A DNA stretch of 55,000 nt, from contig JACVTC010000011.1 of assembly GCA_016946835.1 (NCBI GenBank), positions 1,225,001-1,280,000 on the forward strand. The letters run 5' to 3'. Below, piece after piece: positions 15,394-27,739 of this stretch. A program made the translations under genes and the position numbers. The stretch comes from Neocallimastix lanati (nom. inval.) (Eukaryota > Neocallimastigomycota > Neocallimastigomycetes > Neocallimastigales > Neocallimastigaceae). Each line of letters starts with the position of its first letter. The first letter of the stretch is position 1. The notes under the pieces are model-generated. The model worked only from the letters and a program-made list of their open reading frames with translations, did not search any database and had not been told where the DNA came from.

Positions 15394-16845
15394 TTATTTT
15401 GTTTTATTAAAATTAATGATTTCATTATTCAATCTAATTAAACAATTAAACCAATTTTCGATGATATCATTTTTACTACATCCAATATTTTTTAATTCGG
15501 CTTCCATATTTTTATAATATTCAACTAAAATATTAATGTCATCGACCCTTTCTGATATTCTGCTCTTTTTTCTCCAAATTCCTTTAATTCTCATATGGTA
15601 ATCATAGTAAGATTTGGATTCTTCAAATTGTATTGTATATATTAATTTATAAAATGAAGGCTTTTTTACAAATAAATTTTTTAAATAACTGTTATAAGAT
15701 TCTGAAGCATTATTTGTTATGTGGTCTATATTATTGTAATAATTCCAATATTTTATATTATAGATATTTAGAAATGTTTTCTCAAAATAATCTAAAAAAT
15801 TCAAAAATTGGGAACAGGTAGATTTATATCTCATGCATGTATTTTTAATTTTATTAAAAATATCAGGTATGTATTCAATATTAATAAAACATAAATTAGA
15901 AATGGCTTTATAATAAGTATTTAAAATATTATGATCTTTCACTTCCTTGTAACATAATTTATTTTTTTTTGTCATTAATAATCTTTTATAATGCCAAAAA
16001 CAATATTTAATATTTATATTGGGAAAAATATTTTCCACTGCATTAGATATTCCTTTTTCAAAATCACAATGAAAAATTTTTTCTGAGAAATTAATATTTG
16101 CATTATATTTAATTATATTTTTTTTTATTTCATTAAATAATATTTCGTAAGTTATTTGTTCTTTGTTTTTTAATATTGACATGGAAGTAGTGTAAAAACA
16201 ATTTAATTCTGTAACATAAGTTCTGGTAATGAATACTTGATAACTATTAGTTGGAGCTATTAAAAATGTACCATCAGCAAATATATGTTTATTCTCCATA
16301 AATAATTTTGCTTGGAATGGTGATTGAAAAATTATTATATTAGAATTTTTGAATATCATAAAGTATTCACCTCTTATTGTTTTATAATATTCAGATACAT
16401 TAGGAACTTCATCTAATGTTTTTACATTAGGAAATAATTGTTTGTTTTTATATCTTGTTATTTGGGATTTAATTGTTTTATATTCAGGGCATATATATCC
16501 TATTTCTTGAGAAATTTTATCAAATATGCGTTTTGATTTTATATCAGAAGGAATCAAACTTTTTTTTATTTCATCTTTAATTTTATGTTTTATTAATGAT
16601 TTGGATGCATTAATTTCATTACCAGGATGATTATGTGAAGAATCATAATTTAAAACCTCTTTATTATCATTTAAAATAATAAAAGACTTACATTTATTTA
16701 ATGTTTTATATTCTGTACATCTATATATTTTTGTATTATCTTTTTTTAATTTTGAAAAATTATATTTAAATTTTCGATCTATAATTATTTGCTCTTTTCC
16801 TCGATTTGTTTCACTTATATCAATTTTTAGATTTCCCTCCATCAA
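15394..16845 (-). CDS. MULE transposase with N-terminal FLYWCH-type zinc finger
   Basis: Single uninterrupted 483-residue frame. Residues ~17-75 form a FLYWCH/WRKY-GCM1-like finger: hydrophobic and aromatic spacing, Cys at IYRCTEY and NKCKSF, and the closing SSHNHPG with its HxH pair. The MULE catalytic domain follows: the first Asp in FADGTFLIAP (about residue 190), the second in HCDFEKGISNAV (about 260), then the family hallmark CFWHYKRLL (C-x2-H, about 282-290). The late glutamate probably lies in NNASESYNSYLKN (about 378). It would bind the subterminal repeats and catalyse cut-and-paste transposition. A second gene such as mudrB is not seen. The gene sits centrally between the TIRs with no host gene aboard. 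The FLYWCH plus MULE architecture is well known in eukaryotes. Confidence 0.9.
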   Translation of the reverse strand: MMEGNLKIDISETNRGKEQIIIDRKFKYNFSKLKKDNTKIYRCTEYKTLNKCKSFIILNDNKEVLNYDSSHNHPGNEINASKSLIKHKIKDEIKKSLIPSDIKSKRIFDKISQEIGYICPEYKTIKSQITRYKNKQLFPNVKTLDEVPNVSEYYKTIRGEYFMIFKNSNIIIFQSPFQAKLFMENKHIFADGTFLIAPTNSYQVFITRTYVTELNCFYTTSMSILKNKEQITYEILFNEIKKNIIKYNANINFSEKIFHCDFEKGISNAVENIFPNINIKYCFWHYKRLLMTKKNKLCYKEVKDHNILNTYYKAISNLCFINIEYIPDIFNKIKNTCMRYKSTCSQFLNFLDYFEKTFLNIYNIKYWNYYNNIDHITNNASESYNSYLKNLFVKKPSFYKLIYTIQFEESKSYYDYHMRIKGIWRKKSRISERVDDINILVEYYKNMEAELKNIGCSKNDIIENWFNCLIRLNNEIINFNKTK

Positions 16846-16930
16846 AATTTTTAATATAAATATTAATAAATATGAAATATTTATTTTTTATTTTTTATTT
16901 AATATGTATTTTCAATTTTTTTAAAAATTA

Positions 16931-17575
16931 CAGTTATAAATATAAATAAATATGAAAAATATGAAAATATTTTATTTTATTTCAAGAAAATTACTAAAAA
17001 AATATTTATCTTTTTTTTTTTTTATTTTATTTTTTCATTATAAAATAAAATATTTATTTAATTATTATTTATTTATATAATAAAAAATTACAGTTATAAA
17101 TATAAATAAATATGAAAATATTTTATTTTATTTCAAGAAAATTACTAATAAAATATTTTATTTCAAGAAAATTACTAAAAAAATATTTATCTTTTCTTTT
17201 TTTTATTTTATTTTTTTATTATAAAATAAAATATTTATTTAATTATTATTTATTTATTTATTTATATAATAAAAAATTACAGTTATAAATATAAATAAAA
17301 ATGAAAATATTTTATTTTATTTTTTTAGTATTTTATTTTTTTAATCTTTTTTATTTTTTTTATTTTTTTATTTTTTTTATTTTTTTATTTTTTTTATTTT
17401 TTTATTTTTTTATTTTTTTATTTTTTTATTTTTTTTATTTTTTTATTTTTTTATTTTTTTTATTTTTTTATTTTTTTATTTTTTTATATTTTTTATTATC
17501 AAATATATATTAAATTATGAAATTATTATAAAATAAAATATTTATTTAATTATTATTTAATTATTTATTTATATA
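16931..17575. repeat. Three tandem copies of a 160-190-bp AT-rich repeat within the MULE
   Basis: CAGTTATAAATATAAATAAA recurs at 16931, 17091 and 17280. Each is followed by the same series: ATGAAAATATTTTATTTTAT, TTTCAAGAAAATTACTA, then TTATAAAATAAAATATTTAT. The second copy duplicates the TTTCAAGAAAATTACTA piece. The third is interrupted by a TTTTTTA-type array at about 17325-17490. It lies upstream of the transposase start, so it could include its promoter. Confidence 0.85.
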
Positions 17576-17635
17576 AAAAATTTATATATAATACGCCATC
17601 TCAAAAAACATGTGGCTTATATCATTCACGTGCGG

Positions 17636-17655
17636 TTCCGAAACGCGCTCTCCCC
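17636..17655 (-). repeat. Right terminal inverted repeat of the MULE
   Basis: On the plus strand it reads TTCCGAAACGCGCTCTCCCC, the inverted counterpart of 12037-12057. It is followed at once by the second target copy. A CACGTG palindrome lies at about 17627-17632, just inside. Confidence 0.75.
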
Positions 17656-17662
17656 ATAAAAT
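17656..17662. repeat. Target-site duplication, right copy (ATAAAAT)
   Basis: Identical to 12030-12036; see that entry for the caveat on composition. Confidence 0.6.
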
Positions 17663-19263
17663 GTATCAAAAAAACGGATAAATTTTTTACAAATTATTTA
17701 CTGTGAATTTACTATAATTTTTATTTATTTATTTATTTATTTATATTTATTTATTTATTTATATTTATTTATTTATATTTATTTATTTATTTATTTATAT
17801 TTATTTATTTATATTTATTTATTTATATTTATTTATTTATATTTATTTATTTATTTATATTTATTTATTTATTTATTTATATTTATTTATTTATATTTAT
17901 TTATTTATATTTATTTATTTATATTTATTTATTTATTTATATTTATTTATTTATTTATTATTTTATATTATAAAAACTTTTATATTCATCATTCTGTTAA
18001 CTTTTTTATAATTAATTTAATAATAATAATAAACTAAAATAGAAGTTGACCAAAACATTTTTAATAAATACTATGAAAAATGAAAAATACATAAATAATA
18101 TATTATCTATATAATCAATAATTTTCAATTAAAGTATTTCTAGAAATTCTTATCTAGTACTATTCATTTATAATCCTTCAAATTTAAAAGAATGAATTAT
18201 TTAAAAATTTATCAAACCATTTAATATTTTATTGATTAAAATGTCCAATATAAATTAAGTTTTTTTATTTTCGAAAATAAATATATTCATATAAAATAAA
18301 AAATATGGAAATTATAGTAATATATAAAGTTTATGTTTTATATTAAATATAAATTTAAATAATTAAAATAACTTAATAATACATATATATATTTTTTCTT
18401 CCTTTCTTTATTATAAATAAATTACTATTATTAATTATTACTTATTATATTTATAAATTAAATAATTAAAATTATGGCTATTTTTATTTATTATTAAATT
18501 ATTCTTTTAATTAATTTATAATTTATTAATTTTAATTCATTATTTGTTAATAAATTATTATTATTTATTATTTTTATTTATTATTATTTATTATTTATTA
18601 TTTATTATTTATTACTTATTATCTATTATTTATTATTTATTTATTTATTATTTATTATTTATTATTTATTATTTATTACTTATTATCTATTATTTATTAT
18701 TTATTTATTTATTATTTATTATTTCATTATTTATTATTTATTATTTATTATTTATTATTTATTATTTATTATTTATTATTTATTATTTATTATTTATTAT
18801 TTATTATTTATTATTTATTATTTATTATTTATTATTATTTATTACTTATTATCTATTATTGATTGTTGATTATTATTTATTATTTATTATTTATTATTTA
18901 TTATTTATTATTTATTATTTATTATATTATTTATTATTTATTATTTATTATTATTTATTACTTATTATCTATTCTTGATTGTTGATTATTATTTATTATT
19001 TATTATTTATTATTTATTATTTATTATTTATTATTTATTATTTATTATTTATTATTTATTATCATTTATCATTATCATTATCATTGTTACTTAAGATATT
19101 TATTATTAAATTATTATCTGATTAAATATTTTAAATACATATTAATATTAATAAATATAAATAAATGACCAAATTGATCATATAATACTTATGCTATTTG
19201 TGAAATATTAACATGTTCTGAACCCTGAACTAATAAAAACAAAATAATAATAATAATAATAAT
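17663..19263. other. Gene-free spacer with two long simple-repeat blocks
   Basis: TTTA tetramers with periodic TATTTA variants run from about 17720 to 17960. A TTATTTA heptamer array runs from about 18556 to 19065 with scattered ACTTATTATCTATTA variants. No coding signal is seen on either strand; open frames here are repeat translations. Confidence 0.8.
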
Positions 19264-20173
19264 TTTTTTCTTTTTTTTTTTTTTTTTAGACTTTGAGAAA
19301 ACTTTATTTAATTTATAATAATAATAAAATTACATGATTTAAATGAAAAATAACAAATAAAATACATGAAATAAAATATTATATATTATAAAATTATAAA
19401 AGTGCGTTAGAAGAAATAGCCTCTAACTTTTCCCATTCATCGATGATAACACCACATCAATTATTGCGAGTAATAATTTCAGTATTAGTGTTATCAAACG
19501 AATCTGTATCAGATCTTTCACCAGGAGGTGAAAATCCATTCCTTATCATTTCGACGTCGACGCTCTTAGCAACGGTAGATTCAATAAATTCAACGGAATA
19601 CCATTTCATTATCAATCTAAAAGATCAACAAATTAATAGTATTACGTTTGTTAGAAACTCCGCAATCCCCACAAAATACGAAACAGTCGACGAAGTTGAA
19701 CTTTGTTTAAAAATATTGTCAACTAATTGTCTTTGTTCCCCATCATTAACTTTAATTTTTTCATATATTGAACGTCCACCAAAAAGAGCACTTAATATAA
19801 AATAATAAATATTATTGTTATCATAATCCTTTTCTGAATCCAAAGAAACATCCAAGGATTTTTGTTCAATTATCATAGTAAACTTCAAAAAGAGATCATC
19901 TAGAGAAGGTAGAGATTTTTTTCTATAATTTTCCAATTCTTTACAGGCAAAGATCCAGGGAGAAAAGCTAGGTACACTAACATCACAACATGGGCAGCAT
20001 TTATGGCAATCTTCTGAGTCTATTTTTCTTTTAATGAAAATACTAATGTCAAATTTAAAAACCACTCCTAATTCGAGAAATCCAAAAGAATCTCAATTGA
20101 TACTTTAGAAATTGAAATGTTAAGTTTTTGATTTCTGAAATAAATCCAAAATCATTCTCCTTGTAAATAATTG

Positions 20174-20227
<54 letters not shown>

Positions 20228-20260
20228 TTTTGAGGATTTGAAGACATCTCTTTCCCAATA

Positions 20261-20298
<38 letters not shown>

Positions 20299-20880
20299 TT
20301 CATTTGTTTTCTTACCATTAAATTTCTTATCCATATCCTTGATTCTTTAGTCCAGGAGTAATATGACATAGTTGGAATATTATTAGTGAGATGATTAATA
20401 ATACATGATAAATTTTTTCTATTTTTTAAAGCAGAGTTAATTGAGATATAGCACAGATAGCTGAAAGAGGGGAGTTATTCTCAATTCACGAGTAATATCA
20501 TAGAGACTAACATAAGAATTACGAGATTTAAATCCGTAACTCCAATAAAATCCTCTATTAATGATTTTTTTTTTTTTTTTTTTTTGAGTTTTAGAGCATC
20601 TGATCTTATTTGAACCAAAGAGAAGGAGCATAATATAAAAAACATGACTAAGAATAAACGAAATTAAAGCATATTTCTTCAATGGGTGAGGAATAGATTT
20701 TATTAATAAGAAATCGAGAGTACGAATTTAACTTGACATTTAAATTACTGTTTAATTTGGATTGTATAGATTTCAATGATTAAAGATTCATCAAAAGGAA
20801 TACCAAGATAAGTATAGTTGTTAGTTTTAAGTAATTTGTTAATAATAATAACTAATGAGTTAATTCAGAAAAAGTTAATT
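19264..20880 (-). mobile_element. LINE (non-LTR retrotransposon) 3' relic
   Basis: Minus-strand reading gives the end of an RT (LGIPF-like segment near 20800), the segment matching TMSYYSWTKESR (about 20350), a CCHC knuckle (EDCHKCCPCC...WIFAC, about 20010-19945), a conserved tail (DGEQRQL, about 19730; AEFLTN, about 19645) and the end GVIIDEWEKLEAIS near 19400-19455. It then reaches AATAAAGTTTT and GTCT before a poly(A) tail (T run 19271-19289). It is the same family as the plus-strand copy at 47608-49990. The frame is broken by stops and by A runs (in sense) at 20567-20585, 20266-20296 and 20174-20224. The 5' part is missing. Confidence 0.85.
19625..20065 (-). pseudogene. LINE ORF2 C-terminal fragment with CCHC knuckle
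   Basis: The longest surviving frame of the relic, 146 codons. Cys-rich knuckle CHKCCPCC followed by SFSPWIFAC; the His of the family's HWIFKC is Pro in this copy. Next come an acidic linker, NDGEQRQLVDN and GIAEFLTNVI. The equivalent region in the plus-strand LINE reads CPKSCPCC...EHWIFKC and DSGEQRQLNEL...GLAEFLTSAI. It is a fragment, not a gene of its own. Confidence 0.8.
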
Positions 20881-21062
20881 TTTTCTATATATCATTAATA
20901 TTTTTATTTAATTATATACTTTTTTTTTTTTCCATTATTATTATAAATATAAAAATATTATTACTATTATAAATCCTTAAAAAAAATATGTATATATATT
21001 AATATTATTTATTAATTTATTATTTTATTTAAATTATATTCTTATTTCAATGCAATTTTATT

Positions 21063-21096
<34 letters not shown>

Positions 21097-21641
21097 AACA
21101 ATAAAAATTGAAATAAAGATAATAATAAAAATAAAAATAAAAATAAAAATATTACTAATAATAATAAAATAGTAAATAGTAATATAAAAATAAAAATATA
21201 AATAAAAATAAAATAAAATAAAATAAAAAAAAAAACATCCATTTTGAATAATATATATATATTCTGTTTATTTATTTTTTATTTATTTATTATGATTATG
21301 ATTATTATTATTATTATTATTATTTCTAATAAAACGATAATTACAATATATATGTAAAATAATAATAACAATAATAAAATATTTTTTTTTTTTTGTTTTG
21401 TTTTGTTTTGTTTTTGTTTTTGAAAATTTCATTAAAATTTTTTAATAATTTGAAATGTTTCTTATGAAATTAAAAATAATAAATAATAAAAGGACCTAAA
21501 TATAAAATTATAAATATCTTTATATATATGATATATAAAAATAAAAATAAAAAAAAATAAAAAATAAATAAATAAATAAAAATAATAATAATTTTATTAT
21601 TATATATAAATAAATATCACTATATTAATTTTTCTATTAAT
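20881..21641. other. Gene-free spacer, 3' of the NIFK-like gene
   Basis: Very AT-rich, with TAAA arrays (about 21061-21092), an AAT array (21297-21326, minus sense) and a GTTTT array (21395-21422). No coding signal. The part next to 21641 is presumably 3' UTR. Confidence 0.7.
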
Positions 21642-22271
21642 CTATTCAAATTTAATGTGTTTAGATTGTTTCTTAACATTAGCAGCCTATTTAGTATAAA
21701 AAAAAAAATGAAAAAATAAGATATATATAAAATATTTTATATATCAAAAATATTTTATATATTAAAAATAATTTAGTAATTAATATTTATTATTAGAATT
21801 TATAGATATGTATATATAAAAATATAAAAATCAATTAAATTTATTTTAAATAGTAGTATATGTAAATTTTATTAAATATACATTTATATATATCAAAATA
21901 TATATATATATATATAATAAATAAATATAAAAACTTACATATCCATTAAATTCATAATCTATACCAAGTTCTTGTAATCTCTTTCTTTTCTTTTCATCTT
22001 TCTTTAATAAGTTTTTAACATTCTTTCTATATTTTGCTCCAGATTTTAATTCTTGTTTCTTTTTTCTTTCAATTTCAGCCCAGGGAATAACCTTGAATTT
22101 TTTATTGGCTCCAACAAAAGTATTTGGATCAAGTTTATCTTCCGGAATAACACTACATTTTAATACATGACTATATAAAAGATAGTTATTCATTGTTTCA
22201 GCAACAATTTGGGCAACTTGTGCATTTTTAAATTCAATAAAAGCATAATGTTTTGATTTTCCAGTCTTTTA

Positions 22272-22321
<50 letters not shown>

Positions 22322-23444
22322 AGTTTAATTATCAAAAAGAAAGTATTAAATTAAAAAAAAAAAAATTTAAATTAAAATCAAATTATTTATATTTTTAAAA
22401 TCTGTTATAATATAATATTTTTACCTTTTTATTTCTTGAAAGACGTAATCTAGTTACATCACCAAATTGAGTAAAGTATTCCTTCATTTGTTTTTCGTAA
22501 AAACCATGAGGAATATGACTAAGAAATATAACACCAGGCTTAACTTTTTCATCCTTTATAATTTAAATTTAAAAAATAATAATAATGAATATACATATAT
22601 ATAAACAATTAATATACATTATACATAAAGCTAAAATTTAAATTTTTAAATATATTTTTAAAATATATATATATAATATACATATATATAATGTATTAAA
22701 ATAATTTACTTTAGATTCTGATTTAATTTCTTTTTTTACACGATTTTTAATTTTTTCTTCATCCTTTGGATCTAAAGCAATAACTCTTTCACCTTTTTGG
22801 AAATCATCCTTTTCTTTTTCTTTTTCTTCTTCTTCACTTTCATCTGATTCACTTTCTTCTTCAGAATCAGCTACGTCTTTAAAATATTCTAAATCATCAT
22901 CTTCTTCTTCTTCCTTCTTAGTAACTGGAGCTTCAACTGTAATTATTAATATTAATAGTAAAAATAAAAATAATATTATTTAATAAAAAAATTTTTTTTG
23001 GTGTGTGTGTGTGTAACGAAGACTATATTTGTAAAATTTTATATTTATAAAATTTTATATAAATTTCTAATTTTTATTTAAATTCATAATGAAAAATTTA
23101 TATATATATATTTAAATGCTCGTAAACTTTTAATTAAATATTTAGTATCGGCTATTTAATCTATATTTTAATTTTCATATTTTTTTCTTTTATTATTAAT
23201 ATTTTAAATTGGTTTTCATTTCGATAATATTATTATTGAAATTCAATTAATTAGGATTATAATTTGAATTAAAAAAAAAAAAAATAAAATAAAATAAAAT
23301 AAAATAAAAAATAATAAAAAATAAAAATGAATTAAATTTTATATTAGTTTTAAAAAGAAAGTAACTCAAATTACCAGTTTCTTCTTTCTTTTCTTCTTCA
23401 ACAAAGGTATTCTTTATTTTCTTTTGTCTTTTATTTCCTGCCAT
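21642..23444 (-). CDS. NIFK/Nop15-like nucleolar RRM protein
   Basis: Five exons: 23444-23375, 22936-22710, 22553-22425, 22265-21939, 21686-21642; all GT/AG, frame kept, 265 residues. Basic start ([12 protein letters not shown]), strongly acidic Glu/Asp/Ser stretch (about 28-60), then one RRM at about 106-184 with RNP2 VIFLSHI and RNP1 [10 protein letters not shown]. The [19 protein letters not shown] start is typical of the MKI67-FHA-interacting nucleolar protein / yeast Nop15 family, which works in 27S pre-rRNA processing for the 60S subunit. After the RRM come the family's [15 protein letters not shown] segment and a Lys/Arg-rich tail. Intron 1 is 438 bp, far longer than the others, and contains a TG dinucleotide run near 23000. 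Orthology to Nop15 versus NIFK is the same family; I give no symbol because naming differs by species. Confidence 0.92.
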
Positions 23445-24874
<1,430 letters not shown>

Positions 24875-27739
24875 TTATATAGCATTTTTACTAGTATCAT
24901 CCATCTCTATTTTTATGGATTTCTTTTCTTTTAGTTCACTATTAATTGTTATTGAGGAGGCACTAGCGCTTACCGAATTCGAAATATCATCATTTGTAGT
25001 AGTAGTTGTAACAGTATCTTCAACTGTTTTATTCAAATTTTCATTGATATGTTGATCTATAGTTTCATTTGGATCAATCTTTGTAACAAATGTTGATGAT
25101 TCATCCATTGTATTTGTTATTTTATTAGTATCAGTATTATCAGTATTATTTTTATTATTATTATGATTATTATTACTACTATTAACAGATGTTTCAATGA
25201 TTGAAGAAGCATTAGTTGATTGATCAACAGACATTTCATTATTCACTTTATTTTCATTCATATTAACATTCATTGAATCAGAAGGTTGGACAGTAGTGGT
25301 ATTTAAATTTGTTGTATTATCTAAATTAGTACTTGAAGCTATACCTGATGTAGTTCCAAGAGCATTAACCGTTTTAAATATTTCATTATTTAATGTATTA
25401 GGATTACTTTTAGCATATTGTGCCTCAAATTCATTTATTCTTTCTAATGATTTTGGTGTTAAATAACTTTCAAAATCTTTTTTGAATTGACGTATATTTT
25501 CCATTGTTTCTGGCAATAAAATAATATCATCCGAAATTTTGGTAGAAGGACTATTAAAATCAGGATCTAATTTTCCTGTTAAATTTAATTTTAAACCAAA
25601 AGTATCTTCAAAAAATTGAACTCTTCCTCTTGATTTGGGAGAAAGTTGAATTGGATTTTTTAAATTATTAACCCCAATGGTATCTAAACTTGAAGAAACT
25701 AATTTTGAAACTGAATTAGGTGTGATTGAACCGTTAATTTTATTAAGAAAAACGTTCTTTGCTAATGATAAAGTTTTTGATGAAGTACTACTATTAAATA
25801 ATGTATCATTTATTGCACCTTTATTTTTATATTAATTAATTCATTATTATATTAATATTAATAGTAGTAATAATAATAAATAGTATATATTTAATAATTA
25901 TTTAATAATATTTAAAAAATTTATATATATAAATAAAAAAAAATAAAAATAAAAATAAAAATAAAATAATAAAAAGAAATATATATATATATAAATATAT
26001 AATATATGTTTTTTACTTTTTTTCTTTTTATCATCAATTTTTGGATCATTTTTATTAGTAGATAATAAATAAATCTTACTCTCCAATATTTCTAAATGAT
26101 TTGTAATAATATCAATTTTATATAATTGGTTTTCAATGTTGTGAACCTTTCTATATAAATTTTCAAGTATACTCGTTATATATCTCATTTGTTCCCTAAT
26201 ACCAAGATTATTTTCACCACCTTCAATAAATTCCATTTCTATTTTTAAAATTTATTAATTTTTTTTTTTTTTTTTAAATTATATTAATAAATTTAAAAAA
26301 TTTTCATTAATAATAATATATATATTAATATATATATGAATAAATAAACTGAATAAAATATATAATAATATAATTATAATAATAAAAAATATTAATATTT
26401 AATTATACCTGATGGAATTGATGCATTTGAAATATTGTTATTATTTATAGCGGTTTGCATTAACATAGATAATGAATCATCAGTATTACCATACTTAATT
26501 CTTTTAGTCATGTGATATGGTGATACAGTATGAGTTTCACCTCCTCTTTTCTTATTTTGAAGTTCATCTTGGTATTGTGATAATGCAATACCTTCATTAT
26601 TAGTTTCTATTCCACTTTGTTCAAGTGTATTCGAAATTAAAGGTGAAGATTTTCCAGATCCAGAACTATATGATCCCGTATCCATAATCTACTCAAATTG
26701 TCGTTCATAATATAATATTGATTTTATTGATATCAACAGTAATAATAATAAAAATAAATATTAGATTATTAATATATTATTATACATGTGGGTGTTATTA
26801 AAATACAATCAATATTATGTTCTATTTATAAATAAAAATAATACATTTATATATATATATATATAATTGTTATATTAATGATAATATTAATATTATTATT
26901 ATTACCTTTCCTGCTAAAATCTTTGATTCATCTAATTTTGGTTGAATTGGTCGTTGAAATTGTTGTATAAATTGACGATGCTGTTGTAATTGAAATAGAT
27001 TTAACTTTGACTCATCCTCAAAATTAAAATCACCAAGACCGAATCCATTACTTTGATTATAATAATTGTCATATTGTAATGAAAGCATTATTTCCTGTTG
27101 CTTCTTTTTGATTTCAGCTTCTGTAATAGCTGAATTAGTTTTTTCAGGTGATCGAATAACACAAAGAGTATGAATACTACTAGCTATATGACATAACCTA
27201 ATATATTCCTTATCCCCAACTTAATATATGTATTTAAATGATTAAAAAAAATATAATAATTATTAATAAAATTAATAATTGTAAAAAAAGTTTTAATGAA
27301 ATTCAAATTCAATATTTAAATATATTTAAATTTATAAATATAAATTTATTTTTAAATAAAATTAAAAATTTCACATATCAATATTATATATTAATTTAGT
27401 ATATAATATTATTAAACATTTAAAATAAAATTTAATATATTAATTTTATATATAAAAATTCCAATTAAAAAAACTATTAATTAAAAACATACTTAAATTG
27501 CTATCCTTCTTTTTTGATAATGCAATCATATCAGAATATTTTCTACGTAATGTTTCTTGCTTTCTAAATGATAATGGTCTATCTGGATGTTGGAAATTGA
27601 AACTGGATACTTCGGTTTTACAATTTTCATATACTTTCTTCCAGTCATCAGCAGAGCGTGGTAAAACCTTTAAGATTTCTTTTAAAACAAGTCTAATTTC
27701 AGAGTTTGTAAAACCTTTTGAACCTTGAACTCTTGGCAT
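24875..27739 (-). CDS. Uncharacterised protein with DUF6818-like N-terminal domain
   Basis: Five exons: 27739-27493, 27219-26906, 26688-26409, 26238-26017, 25818-24875; all GT/AG, frame kept, 668 residues. The N-terminus (about 5-82; GSKGFTNSEIRLVLKEIL, VLPRSADDWKKVY, then SFRKQETLRRKYSDM) matches the pattern of the DUF6818 / Myb-SANT-like domain. That pattern is a K-G-[FWY] start, L-P-x3-x-W-x2-V in the middle, and a basic R-x-K-[FY] helix. Such domains are suspected to bind DNA. It is followed by a Gln-rich stretch, a Ser/Gly-rich segment with a basic KKRGGE/KRIKYG patch, a likely coiled coil (exon 4: MRYITSILENLYRKVHNIEN), a KSRGRVQFFEDTF segment, and a Thr/Asn/Ser-rich acidic tail. A transcription-factor-like role is an inference. 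Expression and target are unknown. Confidence 0.8.

Larger units (their letters stand above)
12037..17655 (-). mobile_element. Mutator-like (MULE) DNA transposon
   Basis: A 5.6-kb unit has inverted ends of about 20 bp that share GGGG and then GCGTTTCGGAA. It is flanked by matching 7-bp sequences and encodes a MULE-type transposase on the minus strand. The ends are visibly GC-richer than everything around them. Inside are subterminal repeats, a 2-kb ATTTT/47-bp satellite block and a threefold repeat near the right end. The transposase frame is uninterrupted, so the element may be recently active or still competent. MULE target duplications are usually 8-11 bp; here 7 match, so the outermost boundary may be off by a base or two. 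Confidence 0.8.

Noticed and set aside
20152-20334. Lys-rich minus-strand frame
   Set aside because: Poly(T) runs within the LINE relic.
24875-25516. Separate gene starting at an internal Met (MPETMENIRQ)
   Set aside because: The upstream sequence is open and in frame to a good splice acceptor at 25819, so it is the last exon of the DUF6818-like gene.
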